Source: Natrialbaceae archaeon B1-Br10_E2g27
GTDB lineage: Archaea > Halobacteriota > Halobacteria > Halobacteriales > Natrialbaceae
DNA: 20,341 nt
NCBI GenBank assembly: GCA_001563885.1
Contig: LKMM01000010.1
Location: forward strand, 1-20,341
Direction of reading: 5' to 3'
Every line of letters starts with the position of its first letter. The stretch's first letter is position 1. The position numbers were made by a program, and so were the translations under genes. Positions 20,181 through 20,341 of the stretch are shown here, one piece after another. Below the pieces are notes generated by a model. It was not told the DNA's origin. It ran no database searches and worked only from the letters and a program-made list of their open reading frames with translations.

Positions 20181-20341
20181 TCGTCGTCACCTCCACTCGC
20201 GGCTTCACCGCTTGCCTTTCCCGACGACGAGTCGTCGCCCGTGAAATTCTCGTCGATGACGACGACGTACTCTTCGATCGTCTCGAACCCACCGTCTTCG
20301 GTGTCGACGGTGACGGTGTTCGAGCCGCTGCCGGGTGTGAC
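20177..20341 (-). CDS. rps4e: Small-subunit ribosomal protein eS4, C-terminal fragment cut by the window edge
   Basis: The last 54 codons are present on the minus strand, ending TGA at 20179-20177. The translation includes ETIEEYVVVIDENFTGDD, the conserved C-terminal strand of archaeal eS4, followed by a halophile tail rich in serine, glycine, aspartate and glutamate (ending ASGGDDE). Its stop overlaps the rpl5 start. The order eS4-uL5-uS14-uS8-uL6 is the standard archaeal spc order. Confidence 0.93.
   Translation of the reverse strand, partial: VTPGSGSNTVTVDTEDGGFETIEEYVVVIDENFTGDDSSSGKASGEAASGGDDE

Noticed and set aside
1..20341. Search for CRISPR arrays, tRNA or rRNA genes, and phage or plasmid modules
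   Set aside because: I saw no regularly spaced repeats, no T-arm plus acceptor pairing of a tRNA, no rRNA-like segments, and no integrase, replication or restriction genes apart from the IS at the left edge.

Overview
The window comes from a haloarchaeon. The proteins are very acidic, the coding DNA is GC-rich, and most promoter-proximal starts look leaderless with a TATA-like box 25-32 bases upstream. Internal operon genes instead use GGAGGTGA-type Shine-Dalgarno sites or overlapping stop/start codons. Ribosomal proteins have archaeal forms (eL19, eL32 with an HhH extension, eS4, zinc-binding uS14). The protein style suggests the Natrialbales, but the sequence alone does not fix a genus.

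Layout. (1) 1-693, minus: the left part of an IS200/IS605-type element, with the start of tnpB at the window edge, a complete tnpA, and a hairpin-bearing left end. tnpA carries a 51-base in-frame insertion built of palindromes, placed between two residues that are normally adjacent. (2) 882-6385: a loose region of small genes. It holds a small membrane protein, a membrane-anchored winged-helix protein, two paralogous DUF7344 regulators with membrane tails, a small zinc-ribbon protein, an HTH regulator, a PadR-type regulator and a DUF1616 membrane protein. Gaps between them are long and contain several dyads and TATA-like elements. (3) 6908-12143, plus: a tightly coupled five-gene operon. Four genes match the four enzymes of the WbpA/B/E/D (Wlb) pathway, which turns UDP-GlcNAc into a UDP-2,3-diacetamido uronic acid, in reverse pathway order. 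The fifth is a membrane-anchored family-2 glycosyltransferase. (4) 12125-13566, minus: a small zinc-ribbon gene and a DUF354 (GT-B-like) gene, convergent with the sugar operon. (5) 13721-20341, minus: the distal half of the spc ribosomal-protein operon: rps4e (partial), rpl5, rps14, rps8, rpl6, rpl32e, rpl19e, rpl18, rps5, rpl30, rpl15 and secY. A T-tract follows secY.

How it fits together. The sugar operon probably makes an activated diacetamido uronic acid for a surface glycan (S-layer N-glycan or exopolysaccharide), and the glycosyltransferase probably uses it or another sugar at the membrane. DUF354 is related to the UDP-GlcNAc 2-epimerase/GT-B superfamily, so it could be an extra glycosyltransferase or the missing C2 epimerase. 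The second DUF7344 regulator is divergent from the sugar operon across 522 bases that hold a 31-base-period direct repeat, so it is a reasonable candidate local regulator. The spc operon is standard housekeeping. The least explained signals are the palindromic insertion in tnpA, the epimerase question and the dyads in the regulator region.
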